In this document: positions 32,119 to 41,290 of the stretch, piece after piece | How the letters are laid out: each line of letters starts with the position of its first letter | How positions within the stretch are numbered: position 1 is the first letter of the stretch | Source of the DNA: Mucilaginibacter arboris | GTDB lineage: Bacteria; Bacteroidota; Bacteroidia; Sphingobacteriales; Sphingobacteriaceae | Direction: 5' to 3' | DNA length: 64,000 nt | NCBI RefSeq assembly: GCF_009754915.1 | Contig: NZ_WPIK01000015.1 | Location: 1-64,000 of the forward strand | Notes under the pieces: generated by a model | Databases searched by the model: none | What the model saw: only the letters and a program-made list of their open reading frames with translations | What the model was told of the DNA's origin: nothing | Made by a program: the position numbers and the translations under genes

Positions 32119-33507
32119 CTACAAGTGGATCACTTCTCCGTAAGCATCGGCCGCAGCTTCCATTACCGCTTCGCTCATGGTTGGGTGGGGATGTACGGTT
32201 TTAATAATTTCGTGCCCTGTTGCTTCCAGTTTTCGTGCAACAACAACTTCCGCAATCATTTCAGTTACGTTAAAACCAATCATGTGCGCGCCCAGGAATT
32301 CGCCATACTTGGCGTCAAAGATTACTTTTACAAAACCGTCTTTCGCTCCGGCAGCGCTTGCTTTTCCTGAAGCAGAGAATGGAAATTTACCAACCTTAAT
32401 ATCATAACCAGCTTCGCGGGCAGCTTTTTCGGTATAACCTACAGAAGCAATTTCCGGAGAGCAGTATGTACAGCCGGGAATATTATTATAGTTTAAAGGC
32501 TCCGGGTTTTGACCAGCAATTTTTTCAACACAAATTATACCTTCAGCAGAAGCAACATGCGCTAAAGCCTGGCCTTTTACAATATCGCCAATTGCAAAAA
32601 CGCCATCTACATTGGTTTTATAGAAATTATCTACCAGAACTTTGCCTTTATCCGTTTTAATACCTAATTCTTCCAAACCTAAGTTTTCAAGATTGGTAGT
32701 AACGCCTACGGCAGAAAGCACCACATCAGCTTCTATCACTTCGTTGCCTTTTGCTGTTTTGATATTTACTTTACATTTTTGGCCTGAAGTATCTACCGAT
32801 TCTACTGTAGAACCAGTCATGATATTGATACCGATCTTTTTGAAAGAACGTGCCAATTGTTTGGAAACCTCTTCGTCCTCAACAGGAACAATATTGTCCA
32901 AATATTCAACCACGGTAACTTTTGTGCCGATAGAATTATAAAAGTAAGCAAACTCCACACCGATAGCACCAGAACCAACAACTACCATGCTTTCAGGTTG
33001 TTTGGGCAGGTTCATGGCCTGGCGGTAGCCAATTACTTTTACACCATCCTGTTTCAGGTTGGGTAACTCGCGCGAACGGCTTCCTGTTGCCAGGATGATA
33101 TTTTTAGCTGTATATTCTTTTGCTGCGCCATCTGCACCTTTAACTTCAACGGTCCCTTTGCCTTTTAATTTGCCGGTCCCCATAATTACATCGATCTTGT
33201 TCTTTTTCATCAGGAACTGGATGCCTTTGCTCATGCCATCGGCAACGCCACGGCTTCTTTTGATAATGCTTCCGAAGTCAACTTCGCTGCCATTAACCTT
33301 TAAGCCATATTCTTCTGCATGATTAATATATTCAAAAACCTGGGCACTTTTTAATAATGCTTTGGTTGGGATACAACCCCAGTTAAGGCAAATGCCGCCT
33401 AAAGATTCTTTTTCGATGACCGCGGTTTTTAAACCCAACTGCGCCGCACGGATAGCAGCTACATAACCACCGGGACCAGTGCCAATAACAATGACATCGT
33501 AATTCAT
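32119..33507 (-). CDS. lpd: dihydrolipoyl dehydrogenase (E3)
   Basis: 462 aa, full length. FAD-binding motif at the N-terminus (VIVIGTGPGGYVAAIRAAQL), the redox disulfide in GGICLNWGCIPTKALL (near residues 38-53), NAD motif VVGSGAIGVEFAYFYNSIG and the C-terminal catalytic HPHPTMSEAVMEA. It reoxidises lipoamide in pyruvate and 2-oxoglutarate dehydrogenase complexes and the glycine cleavage system. The complex partners are not in this window. The gene appears monocistronic; downstream lies a repeat array rather than a gene. Confidence 0.95.
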   Translation of the reverse strand: MNYDVIVIGTGPGGYVAAIRAAQLGLKTAVIEKESLGGICLNWGCIPTKALLKSAQVFEYINHAEEYGLKVNGSEVDFGSIIKRSRGVADGMSKGIQFLMKKNKIDVIMGTGKLKGKGTVEVKGADGAAKEYTAKNIILATGSRSRELPNLKQDGVKVIGYRQAMNLPKQPESMVVVGSGAIGVEFAYFYNSIGTKVTVVEYLDNIVPVEDEEVSKQLARSFKKIGINIMTGSTVESVDTSGQKCKVNIKTAKGNEVIEADVVLSAVGVTTNLENLGLEELGIKTDKGKVLVDNFYKTNVDGVFAIGDIVKGQALAHVASAEGIICVEKIAGQNPEPLNYNNIPGCTYCSPEIASVGYTEKAAREAGYDIKVGKFPFSASGKASAAGAKDGFVKVIFDAKYGEFLGAHMIGFNVTEMIAEVVVARKLEATGHEIIKTVHPHPTMSEAVMEAAADAYGEVIHL

Positions 33508-33934
33508 ATATATCCTTTTTAAAATTTTATGCTGATGCCAAAGCTAAAAAAAAATGAGGTGTGTTTGTAAGGAAAAAATGTTTAAAGGGGCAAGTTGGAT
33601 TTTGGTTGATAAAAAAACATCTTTAACAACGATTATTTTGATGGATTACTATACCTTTTCTATCTAAAAGTAGGATAATAGTTGAGAGCCCTATTGAAAT
33701 TTATATACCAGATGCTTAGATATTCTCAGGATCGATGCTCATACTTCTTTTATGCTTGTAAATGTTGTTTTCGTAATACATGCTGATAAAAAAAGCATAG
33801 AAAATTTCTGTTTTTTAGGTGATAAAAGAAGTATAGAAAATAAATTGTATAAAAATTTAAACCGGTTTTAACCAAATGTGGAAATTAATATAAAATTGTT
33901 AACATTAATTTAATATAAAAATTTTTTGAACGCC
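33508..33934. other. intergenic region with motif cluster
   Basis: About 430 bp between divergently transcribed lpd and the Oar-like receptor. It contains motif copies at 33741-33754, 33784-33797 (variant) and 33821-33834. The ~120-bp block 33741-33860 is repeated at 39118-39240. No coding potential seen. Confidence 0.6.
33741..33860. repeat. composite motif repeat, copy 1
   Basis: A ~120-bp block with three motif-like words (ATACTTCTTTTATG, GATAAAAAAAGCAT, GATAAAAGAAGTAT) and flanks TGTAAAT and TAGAAAATAA. The same order and spacing recur at 39118-39240. Confidence 0.75.
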
Positions 33935-33942
33935 TATCTTTG
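33935..33942 (+). promoter_or_regulatory. -7 promoter box of the Oar-like receptor
   Basis: TATCTTTG matches TAnnTTTG exactly; the start codon follows at 34006, leaving a ~60-nt leader. Confidence 0.6.
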
Positions 33943-34005
33943 CTGAAAAATAATAATTTAAAGTCTCTACACTTAATTTCGGCAGCAAACATTAAAAAAA
34001 CATCT

Positions 34006-37000
34006 ATGAAGAAGTATTTACTATTAATTAGTTTTTTATTTATCCTGAAATTCGCAAATGCGCAGCTTACCACGGGTAGTGTAACCGGAACTATTAGGGA
34101 TTCTAAAGGAGAATCTTTAATAGGGGCAAGTGTTAGGGCAACACATGTACCATCAGGTTCTGTTTACGGGGCCTCAACTAATGCAAATGGCCAGTTTACT
34201 ATTCCAAACATGCGTGTAGGCAGTCCATACACTATTGTAGTATCTTACATAGGTTATAATTCACGCACATTTAATGATATAGTTATAAGCTTGGGTAACC
34301 CTTTAAAATTGGATGTTGCATTACAAAGCCAAACAGGAACATTGGCTGAAGTGTCGGTTACCGCTACAAAAAATACGGTAATCAGTTCCGAAAGAAACGG
34401 AACATCGACCCGGGTTGGCATTACAGAATTACAGCAATTGCCAACTATAACCCGTAACATTCAGGATTTTGCCCGTTTAACACCACAGGCAACCGTTACC
34501 AGCAGTAATACAAACGGAGCGCCATTGGGAATTAGCTTTGGTGGAATGAATAGTAAATACAATAGGTTTACAATTGATGGTGCAACAGCAAGTGATGTTT
34601 TCGGATTATCCAGCACCGGAACAAATGGCGGACAAGCAAGTGCAAACCCAATTCCTTTAGATGCTATTCAAGAGATGCAAATTGTAGTAGCACCATATGA
34701 TGTTACTTATGTAGGTTTTGCCGGTGGCGGAATTAATGCGGTAACTAAAAGCGGAACTAACTCTTTCCACGGTTCGGCTTATACTTATTTACAAAACCAA
34801 AATGGAATTGGTAAAAGTGTAACTACTGATTTGAAATATGCTGATTTTACTAAAACAATTTATGGAGCAAGCTTAGGTGGGCCGATTGTAAAGGATAAAT
34901 TATTTTTCTTTGCTGATTTTGAGCGTTCAAAAAATTCAACGCCTCTTGCTTATGATCCAACACAATCTGGATCCGGATCAAAATTTAACCCCTCTGTATT
35001 AGAGGATTTAAGAAATTACGTTATCAAAACATATAGTTTTGATCCTGGAAGTTATTCTGCAATTAATAAAGTTACGCCATCTACTACTGTTTTTGGTCGT
35101 TTAGACTGGAATATCAACGAAAAAAATAAGTTAACTATTCGGCACAGTTATGTAGATGCAAGTGATTTAGTAATCAGCAGATCTGTAGGAACAATAACTT
35201 TTGCAAACAGTGCTTATACTTTTGCCAGCAAAACAAATTCATCCGTGTTAGAGTTAAACAGTTCTTTTTCTAATAATGCTTCCAATGTATTCCGCTTAAC
35301 TTATAACCGTGTTCGTGACGCCCGGGTTACAGCAGATTTTCCTTCTATATTTATTCAAGATAAAACAAACTCGCTTAACTATAATATAGGTTCAGATTAC
35401 TCTTCCCCAAGAAATAGCCTTAATCAGGATAACTTTAGCGTTACAGATAATTTTAATTTGTATAAAGGTATTCATACCATCACCTTAGGTACTAATAATG
35501 ATTTTTATAACACTAATAACGTGTTTCTGCAATACTATTACGGGTATTATACTTATGCCAGTATCGATGCTTTTAAAAACAATGCTACTGTTGCCCCAAT
35601 AAGTTACCAGGTAGGTTATTCAACTGCCGGCGGTGCAGATAATGCGGCATCAATTATTCATGCAGCACAATTCAGGGTGTATGCACAAGATGCCATGCAA
35701 GTAAACGAAAAGTTTAAATTTACTTATGGCATTGGTTTAGAATTGCCAGTGTTTTTTAACAAGCCACTTGCCAACACTGCATTTAACAACTCTGCATTAG
35801 CCCAAAGATATAATGTAGCTACTGATAGAACTGTTACCCCAGCTGTTTATGTTACTCCAAGAATGGCCTTTAACTGGGATATTAATGGTGATGGTACTTC
35901 TCAGTTACGTGGAGGGGGCGGCGTATTTACAGGGCCTGCACCTTTCGTTTGGTTGTCTAACCAGTATGGCGGTACAGGGGTCAACTCTATCAGATATAGT
36001 CCAACCGGAACAGCGCTAAATGCAATACGTTTTAATTATAACCCGAATGATACACACTTGGGTGCACCTTTACCAACAACCACCGTTGCAACAACAGCAA
36101 CAGAAATTGATGTAACCGATCATAACTTTAAATTTCCGACCATTTTCAGGACTAATTTAGCTTTAGACCAAAAATTACCTTTCTGGGGATTAATCGGTAC
36201 CGTTGAGGGGTTATATTCTAAAACCTTTAATAACATCCTTTACCAAAACTTAAATGTTGGCCCTCAAAGTGGTGTTACTACCATTGGAAATACAACACGC
36301 CCTTATTATAATTTTACCCGTGCAGATGCTAACTATACAGATGTTATTTATTTAACTAACACAAACCAAGGTTATACATATAACGTTACTGCCCAAATAC
36401 AAAAACCATTAACCAGAGGTTGGACAGGCAGTATTGCTTATACTTATGGGGATGCTTTTTCTGTATCAGACGGAACCAGCTCAACAGCGCTTTCTAACTG
36501 GAGATTTGTTTATAATGTAAACGGATTAAACAGTCCTGATCTGTCCCGTGCTAACTTTTCACCAGGTTCCCGTATAGTTGGTTATATTTCCAAATCCTTC
36601 AAATATGCCAGCAACAAGTTGGCTACCAATGTTGGAGTAGTATATATCGGGCAGTCTGGCCAAACATTCTCTTATCTTTATGGCAGCGGCAATATCAATG
36701 GTGATGATATAACCAGCAAAACTCAATCTCAGGATTTAGCTTACATTCCGGCTAACATTCAACAGGCCCAATTTGTAGATTTTGTACGTACAAATGCTGA
36801 TAATTCTAAAACTACCGTTACTGCTGCACAACAATGGACAGATTTTCAAAATTTCATTAAGGACAATAGTTATTTAAGAGATCACCAGGGTCAGAACACT
36901 ACCCGTAACGGAGACAGAATGCCATGGGAAAATCACATAGATTTAAAACTTTCACAGGATTTTTATTTTGTAAAACAACATAAACTGGAAATATCTGTTG

Positions 37001-37224
37001 ACATTCAAAACATAGGAAATTTATTGAATAGCAAATGGGGCAGAGGTTATTACTTAGGCAACCAAAGCTATAACCTTTTTACACCTATCAGCCAAACCAG
37101 AACCCCAACCTTTACTTTTGATGCCACAAAACTAACTAACGTTGACGGAACTTTAAGGCCATATACTATTAACGATTTTTCTTCCCGCTGGAGAGGACAG
37201 ATCAGTGCACGTTACTCTTTCTAA
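34006..37224 (+). CDS. Oar-like TonB-dependent outer-membrane receptor
   Basis: 1072 aa from the ATG at 34006; the ORF from 33940 begins just after the promoter box. Signal peptide (MKKYLLLISFLFILKFANAQ), then a carboxypeptidase-regulatory-like domain (SVTGTIRDSKGESLIGASVR, residues ~27-110), a TonB plug (LPTITRNIQDFARLTP, AGGINAVTKSGTNSFHG) and a long beta-barrel ending in the aromatic SARYSF. It belongs to the OmpA-related Oar group, outer membrane. The ligand is unknown, and no SusD partner lies next to it. A terminator follows at 37251. Confidence 0.88.
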   Translation: MKKYLLLISFLFILKFANAQLTTGSVTGTIRDSKGESLIGASVRATHVPSGSVYGASTNANGQFTIPNMRVGSPYTIVVSYIGYNSRTFNDIVISLGNPLKLDVALQSQTGTLAEVSVTATKNTVISSERNGTSTRVGITELQQLPTITRNIQDFARLTPQATVTSSNTNGAPLGISFGGMNSKYNRFTIDGATASDVFGLSSTGTNGGQASANPIPLDAIQEMQIVVAPYDVTYVGFAGGGINAVTKSGTNSFHGSAYTYLQNQNGIGKSVTTDLKYADFTKTIYGASLGGPIVKDKLFFFADFERSKNSTPLAYDPTQSGSGSKFNPSVLEDLRNYVIKTYSFDPGSYSAINKVTPSTTVFGRLDWNINEKNKLTIRHSYVDASDLVISRSVGTITFANSAYTFASKTNSSVLELNSSFSNNASNVFRLTYNRVRDARVTADFPSIFIQDKTNSLNYNIGSDYSSPRNSLNQDNFSVTDNFNLYKGIHTITLGTNNDFYNTNNVFLQYYYGYYTYASIDAFKNNATVAPISYQVGYSTAGGADNAASIIHAAQFRVYAQDAMQVNEKFKFTYGIGLELPVFFNKPLANTAFNNSALAQRYNVATDRTVTPAVYVTPRMAFNWDINGDGTSQLRGGGGVFTGPAPFVWLSNQYGGTGVNSIRYSPTGTALNAIRFNYNPNDTHLGAPLPTTTVATTATEIDVTDHNFKFPTIFRTNLALDQKLPFWGLIGTVEGLYSKTFNNILYQNLNVGPQSGVTTIGNTTRPYYNFTRADANYTDVIYLTNTNQGYTYNVTAQIQKPLTRGWTGSIAYTYGDAFSVSDGTSSTALSNWRFVYNVNGLNSPDLSRANFSPGSRIVGYISKSFKYASNKLATNVGVVYIGQSGQTFSYLYGSGNINGDDITSKTQSQDLAYIPANIQQAQFVDFVRTNADNSKTTVTAAQQWTDFQNFIKDNSYLRDHQGQNTTRNGDRMPWENHIDLKLSQDFYFVKQHKLEISVDIQNIGNLLNSKWGRGYYLGNQSYNLFTPISQTRTPTFTFDATKLTNVDGTLRPYTINDFSSRWRGQISARYSF

Positions 37225-37250
37225 CAAACAAAAAACATAAAACTTAATGC

Positions 37251-37283
37251 AAGCCGTTCCTGTAAAAAGGGACGGCTTTTTTG
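37251..37283 (+). terminator. terminator of the Oar-like receptor gene
   Basis: AAGCCGTTCC pairs with GGGACGGCTT (one G-T pair) around an 8-nt loop, then a T run. It lies 27 bp after the stop codon. Confidence 0.85.
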
Positions 37284-37345
37284 TTAGCTGCTGTTTTTAC
37301 CCATATTTTTTTATTATTTATAAATTGAACCCGAATTATTGCTTA

Positions 37346-37894
37346 ATGAGATTGAAAAAACTGAACCGGATTGCTGTTGCAATGCTTCTTTTACCCATCC
37401 TTTTCTCATCGTGCAAATCCCGCAAGTATGCTTTAAAAGGTCATCCAGGCCAAATCGTACAACCAGCTGCATCTATCAGCAATAAGTACTCGGAGTTGAT
37501 GGGTGTTGAGGAAAGCAACATCACTAACGGCCGTTTATATACTTTTATTGATAATTGGATGGGTACGCCTTATCGTTTTGGCGGTTTGGATAAAGATGGT
37601 ATTGATTGTTCTGGTTTTACTTTTTTGCTGGAACAGCAGGTTTATGGTATCAATTTACCAAGAATGACGGGCCAGCAGGTAACGGTGATCAAACGGAAAT
37701 ATGAGGAACAGTTGCAGGAGGGCGATCTTGTTTTCTTTGATTTCGACGGAAAGAAATTCAGCCATGTTGGCGTTTATCTGCAAAACGATTATGTTGTTCA
37801 TGCCAGCACCAAAAAAGGGATTATACTGGTTAAATTGCACGATCCGGCCATGTATAAATACTTTTCGCGCTGCGGATCTGTTATTACAGAATGA
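37346..37894 (+). CDS. NlpC/P60 lipoprotein peptidase
   Basis: 182 aa from the ATG at 37346. The lipobox FSSC gives a mature N-terminal Cys23. The C40 catalytic residues are Cys88 (DGIDCSGFTF), His140 (KKFSHVGVY) and His152 (DYVVHASTKKG). These enzymes cut gamma-D-glutamyl-diamino-acid bonds in peptidoglycan peptides. A 14-bp motif lies in the signal peptide coding for MLLLP (37382-37395), and another follows the stop by 11 bp (37906-37919). A plausible role is cell-wall remodelling at the outer membrane. Confidence 0.9.
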   Translation: MRLKKLNRIAVAMLLLPILFSSCKSRKYALKGHPGQIVQPAASISNKYSELMGVEESNITNGRLYTFIDNWMGTPYRFGGLDKDGIDCSGFTFLLEQQVYGINLPRMTGQQVTVIKRKYEEQLQEGDLVFFDFDGKKFSHVGVYLQNDYVVHASTKKGIILVKLHDPAMYKYFSRCGSVITE

Positions 37895-37905
37895 TATTTT
37901 TAGGT

Positions 37906-37919
37906 GGTAAAAGAAGCAT
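37906..37919 (+). repeat. interspersed 14-bp motif (variant)
   Basis: GGTAAAAGAAGCAT, preceded by TTTTTAGGT. Confidence 0.9.
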
Positions 37920-37942
37920 CCAATTGTTCCGTTAATTGAACT

Positions 37943-38431
37943 ATGACACAAATCCGTTTATTTCTGCTGCTATTGATGGTTGTATTTGTTTTTCAGGCAA
38001 AAGCACAGCAAAAAGCAGTCAGATTACTTACAATCGATCAACTTGAAAAAAGGGTTAGCCATCAAGATACTGTTTTTATCGTTAATTTTTGGGCAACATG
38101 GTGCGGCCCTTGCGTTAAAGAACTGCCGGTTTTTGATCAGTTGCAAAAGACGTACAAAAACCAGCCTTTAAAAGTGTTGTTGATTAGCATGGATTTTAAA
38201 TCGAAATTGAATACTGCTGTTGTTCCTTTCGTACAAAACCATCATTTCACATCCGAAGTTTTTTTAGCAGATAAAAGCAGCGAACAGGAATTTATTGACC
38301 GGATTGATAAGAACTGGAGCGGCGCTTTACCCGGAACATTGGTTATCAACACAAAAAAGAACTTACATAAATTTTATGAGCAGGAATTTACTTATCCGGA
38401 ATTGAATAAATTATATCAAAACTCAAAATAA
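37943..38431 (+). CDS. TlpA/ResA-like thioredoxin-fold protein
   Basis: 162 aa. A signal peptide (LFLLLLMVVFVFQAKAQ) directs it to the periplasm. The active site is WCGPC (Cys54, Cys57) in VNFWATWCGPCVKELPV, and a cis-Pro is in GALPGTLVIN. TlpA/ResA proteins reduce disulfides of exported proteins or of apocytochrome c. The next gene, another thioredoxin-fold protein, starts 2 bp after the stop, so they form an operon. Electron donor and target are unknown here. Confidence 0.9.
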   Translation: MTQIRLFLLLLMVVFVFQAKAQQKAVRLLTIDQLEKRVSHQDTVFIVNFWATWCGPCVKELPVFDQLQKTYKNQPLKVLLISMDFKSKLNTAVVPFVQNHHFTSEVFLADKSSEQEFIDRIDKNWSGALPGTLVINTKKNLHKFYEQEFTYPELNKLYQNSK

Positions 38432-38433
38432 CT

Positions 38434-39039
38434 ATGAAAAGATTGTTTGTTTTATTACTGATTGCTGCTTCCAGTATTGCAGCAAAAGTAGCAGGTCCGG
38501 GTTACAAAGTAGGAGACATTGCAACCGATTTTAAACTAAAAAATGTAGATGGAAAAACAGTTTCCTTAACTGATTATCCTGCTGCAAAAGGCTATATTGT
38601 TATTTTCACTTGTAACCATTGTCCGTATGCCAGAGCTTACGAATCCCGGATTATGGCTTTAGATAAAATGTATGCTTCTAAAGGTTATCCCGTAATTGCT
38701 ATCAGTCCGAATGATCCGGCTGCCATTCCGGAGGATTCTCCTGAAAATATGAAGAAGCGGGCAACCGAAAAAAAATATTCTTTTCCTTATTTATTTGATG
38801 ATACCGGCTTAACTACCAGAACTTATGGCGCTAAAGCAACGCCGCATGTGTATGTATTAAAGAAAACAGCAAAGGGAAACGTTGTACAATATATTGGCGC
38901 CATTGATGATGATACAGAAGGTACAAACATCAAAAATAAATATGTAGAAAATGCAGTAAATGCTTTGCTTTCGGGTAAAAACCCGACTATAACCAGCACT
39001 AAAGCTATTGGTTGTTCTATTAAATTAAAAGCTATCTGA
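38434..39039 (+). CDS. exported redoxin (AhpC/TSA-like)
   Basis: 201 aa with a signal peptide (RLFVLLLIAASSIAAKVAG). The redoxin fold has VGDIATDFKLKNVDGKTVSL and a CxxC active site in FTCNHCPYARAYESR, where Cys-Asn-His-Cys resembles a thiol-disulfide exchange site rather than a peroxidase. PHVYVL contains the cis-Pro position. It is co-transcribed with the upstream TlpA-like gene (2-bp gap), so the pair may act as donor and acceptor in periplasmic thiol chemistry. Confidence 0.85.
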   Translation: MKRLFVLLLIAASSIAAKVAGPGYKVGDIATDFKLKNVDGKTVSLTDYPAAKGYIVIFTCNHCPYARAYESRIMALDKMYASKGYPVIAISPNDPAAIPEDSPENMKKRATEKKYSFPYLFDDTGLTTRTYGAKATPHVYVLKKTAKGNVVQYIGAIDDDTEGTNIKNKYVENAVNALLSGKNPTITSTKAIGCSIKLKAI

Positions 39040-39260
39040 TTAAAATATTCCTGTTAATTTTGGTCCCGGTTTATGAAAAGTAAGGGTCAGTTTAAATTTC
39101 GATCATAAAAATTTATAGTGCTTCTTTTATGCCTGTAAATTCTGTTCTTAGGTGTTATACTGATACAAAAAGCACAATAAGCCAAAGGATTTTATGTGGT
39201 AAAAGAAGCATAGAAAATAAGCTGAACAAAATTTAAACAGGTGCTAAACCGGGATTTTTT
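39040..39260. other. intergenic region with composite repeat
   Basis: Contains the second copy of the ~120-bp composite motif block. No gene is seen before the small ORF at 39261. Confidence 0.6.
39118..39240. repeat. composite motif repeat, copy 2
   Basis: Corresponds to 33741-33860: GTGCTTCTTTTATG (39118-39131), a damaged central word, GGTAAAAGAAGCAT (39198-39211) and the TAGAAAATAA flank. Confidence 0.75.
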
Positions 39261-39383
39261 ATGCAAAAACCAAAAGAAGATTACTCTTTCTGGACCAAAT
39301 ACAAACGTTTTGCCAGTACAGAAATACTGCTTTATGTAATTATGGTAATCGGGATTATTGTTGGTTTACTGGTTTTTGGATGA
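39261..39383 (+). CDS. very short membrane protein (40 aa)
   Basis: ATG at 39261 and TGA at 39381-39383 give 40 residues: a polar start (MQKPKEDYSFWTKYKRFAST) and one membrane helix (ILLYVIMVIGIIVGLLVF). The opening charge pattern and the single helix look like a genuine small membrane protein, with the polar end probably in the cytoplasm. It ends 2 bp before the 3-prime end of the convergent DUF3857 gene. Function unknown. Confidence 0.6.
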   Translation: MQKPKEDYSFWTKYKRFASTEILLYVIMVIGIIVGLLVFG

Positions 39384-39385
39384 TG

Positions 39386-41290
39386 CTACTTTTTAATTAG
39401 TGTAAAATGGGCATTATCCGATTCGTAAATAGTTTCATAAAAATCGGTTAACTCTTGATAAGTTTCGGGTGGATAAGTCCCGGCGTTTATCTGTATTTTT
39501 CTGTTGTAAAAAAGCTTTCCCTCCTTAACTTCAATTTTAACATTAAAGCTTCCAAAAGGAGTAGAAGATTCTACATTTCGCGGACGTTGCTCTATTTTAT
39601 AATCGTCCGGCAATTGATAAACAATTTCATCTTTATCTACATAACCATGGTTAATGCAAACTGGTAAAACCCGGTTGCGTACTTCTTTTAAAGGATGTTT
39701 TATAAAATTAACGCGGTTAACCGGCACTACAAACCTACCGTCGTTAAGCGTGCAATAGTTTGGTGCATCGAGGTCAATCGTTTCATAAGCAACAGGTTGT
39801 TGTGTTTTTTCCTGTTTCAGGTTGAATGATTTAATATTCAAATTTTCGATCAGGTAAACCTGCTGCAAATTTTTGATCTGTTCCTGGTAAGGCTCGCCGG
39901 CTAATTCGTCGCGGTTATCGTATTGTTCGCCTTCAAAACGGGTTTCCATTTTACCGTTCAGCATACCATCTTTATCGATAGAAAAAGTACATTTTCTAAT
40001 TTGCAGGTTTGATGAAGTTTTATATTCTGTCGTACGCATCAGTTTTCCGCCTTGCTCGTTGCAGGCAACTACATTTCTTCCGTCTGTAAAATCTCCCAAA
40101 AAACCGAATGGAATTTCTTTACTGGTACATTCAAGCCACGTTGTATCATTTTTAAAAGGCACACACAAAATGATATGATTGCCTTGTAAGCTTGCAAATG
40201 TTGGATCGATGCTTCTTTTACGGTAATGGTCTCCGTAAACAATACAATAATAAGAATCTATTCCTGCAACTTTCAGCAAGCCTCTTGTATAGTTTACCAA
40301 ACCTTTGCAATCACCGTAACTTAACTGATCTACTTCACTTGCTAATGTAGGCTGATAACCACCAACACCTATTTGCACGCTGATGTAGCGTGTTTTCTGC
40401 TGCATGTATTCGTAAATCTTTTTTGCTTTTTGCTTCGGGTCAGGAATATCTTTTACCAGATCACGGATGTAAACAGCCGTTTGAGCCGGAATTTCATCGC
40501 GTCCTTTTAATAAAGTGCTGGCCATCCATTTGCTAAACTCGTCCCAATTGGTAAAAGAACCAGGCTTGCCACCGAAAGAAAATTTTTCCGGAACTACTTC
40601 TACAGAAGTTAAAAAAGTATGCGGATCTGGCAGGTAAGGTTCATTTCGAAGCGCTTTAATATTACTGATCTGCCAGCTATAAATTTTCTGATCTTTAATT
40701 GTCTCCGTTTGCATTTTGCCCTGAAAGTTGTTTTCCTTGATACGAAGGTTAAGATCTGGTTTGCAAATCACTTTAAAAGAACTTTTTTCTACAGCAATTT
40801 CCGGTGCTGATTCTGGTTGCCATTGAGGTAATGCCAAACTTTGGTGCTGCTTAATTTCGTACTCAAATTCTACCGTGTAAGGATAACTGTTAACCGACGG
40901 CTTAAAATGCTTCACGCGGTCATCTTCATACAAAGAAAAATTGCTGATTACACTTACATCATTAAAATCACGTTCAGAAAATTTTCCTGTTGGCAATCCG
41001 AATTCGTTATAAACTACTCCTTTTACCGATTTAATTTGACGGCTTTTATCGTAGCCAATTGCAATCCTGGCATAATCATCACCGTTTTTATTTAAAATAG
41101 TAATTGCTTCTTTTAGGTGGTAAATTACGTTGTCGGGTTCTTTAATTTCTATTGTCTCTTCCAGGTTCCTTACCACCGCAGTGGCATAAGGTTTCAGGTT
41201 TTGAGGAATAGCAGCTACATCATAAGGATTTTGTGCAAAGCCAAAAAACGATATGCAGAGCAGCAGAAGGATAGCTAAAGTTGCTTTCAT
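39386..41290 (-). CDS. DUF3857/transglutaminase exported protein, active-type
   Basis: 634 aa with a signal peptide (LAILLLLCISFFGFAQ). The N-terminal half is DUF3857 (VVRNLEETIEIKEPDNVIYH, EFEYEIKQHQSLALPQWQPE). The middle carries a transglutaminase-like core with Cys in SYGDCKGLVNY, His in QGNHIILCVPF, and an acidic position in TWLECTSKEIPFG. The full triad suggests an active cysteine peptidase or transglutaminase-type enzyme. Its start overlaps the upstream paralogue by 4 bp, so both are translated from one mRNA. Substrate unknown; the DUF3857 pair is common in this phylum. Confidence 0.85.
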   Translation of the reverse strand: MKATLAILLLLCISFFGFAQNPYDVAAIPQNLKPYATAVVRNLEETIEIKEPDNVIYHLKEAITILNKNGDDYARIAIGYDKSRQIKSVKGVVYNEFGLPTGKFSERDFNDVSVISNFSLYEDDRVKHFKPSVNSYPYTVEFEYEIKQHQSLALPQWQPESAPEIAVEKSSFKVICKPDLNLRIKENNFQGKMQTETIKDQKIYSWQISNIKALRNEPYLPDPHTFLTSVEVVPEKFSFGGKPGSFTNWDEFSKWMASTLLKGRDEIPAQTAVYIRDLVKDIPDPKQKAKKIYEYMQQKTRYISVQIGVGGYQPTLASEVDQLSYGDCKGLVNYTRGLLKVAGIDSYYCIVYGDHYRKRSIDPTFASLQGNHIILCVPFKNDTTWLECTSKEIPFGFLGDFTDGRNVVACNEQGGKLMRTTEYKTSSNLQIRKCTFSIDKDGMLNGKMETRFEGEQYDNRDELAGEPYQEQIKNLQQVYLIENLNIKSFNLKQEKTQQPVAYETIDLDAPNYCTLNDGRFVVPVNRVNFIKHPLKEVRNRVLPVCINHGYVDKDEIVYQLPDDYKIEQRPRNVESSTPFGSFNVKIEVKEGKLFYNRKIQINAGTYPPETYQELTDFYETIYESDNAHFTLIKK

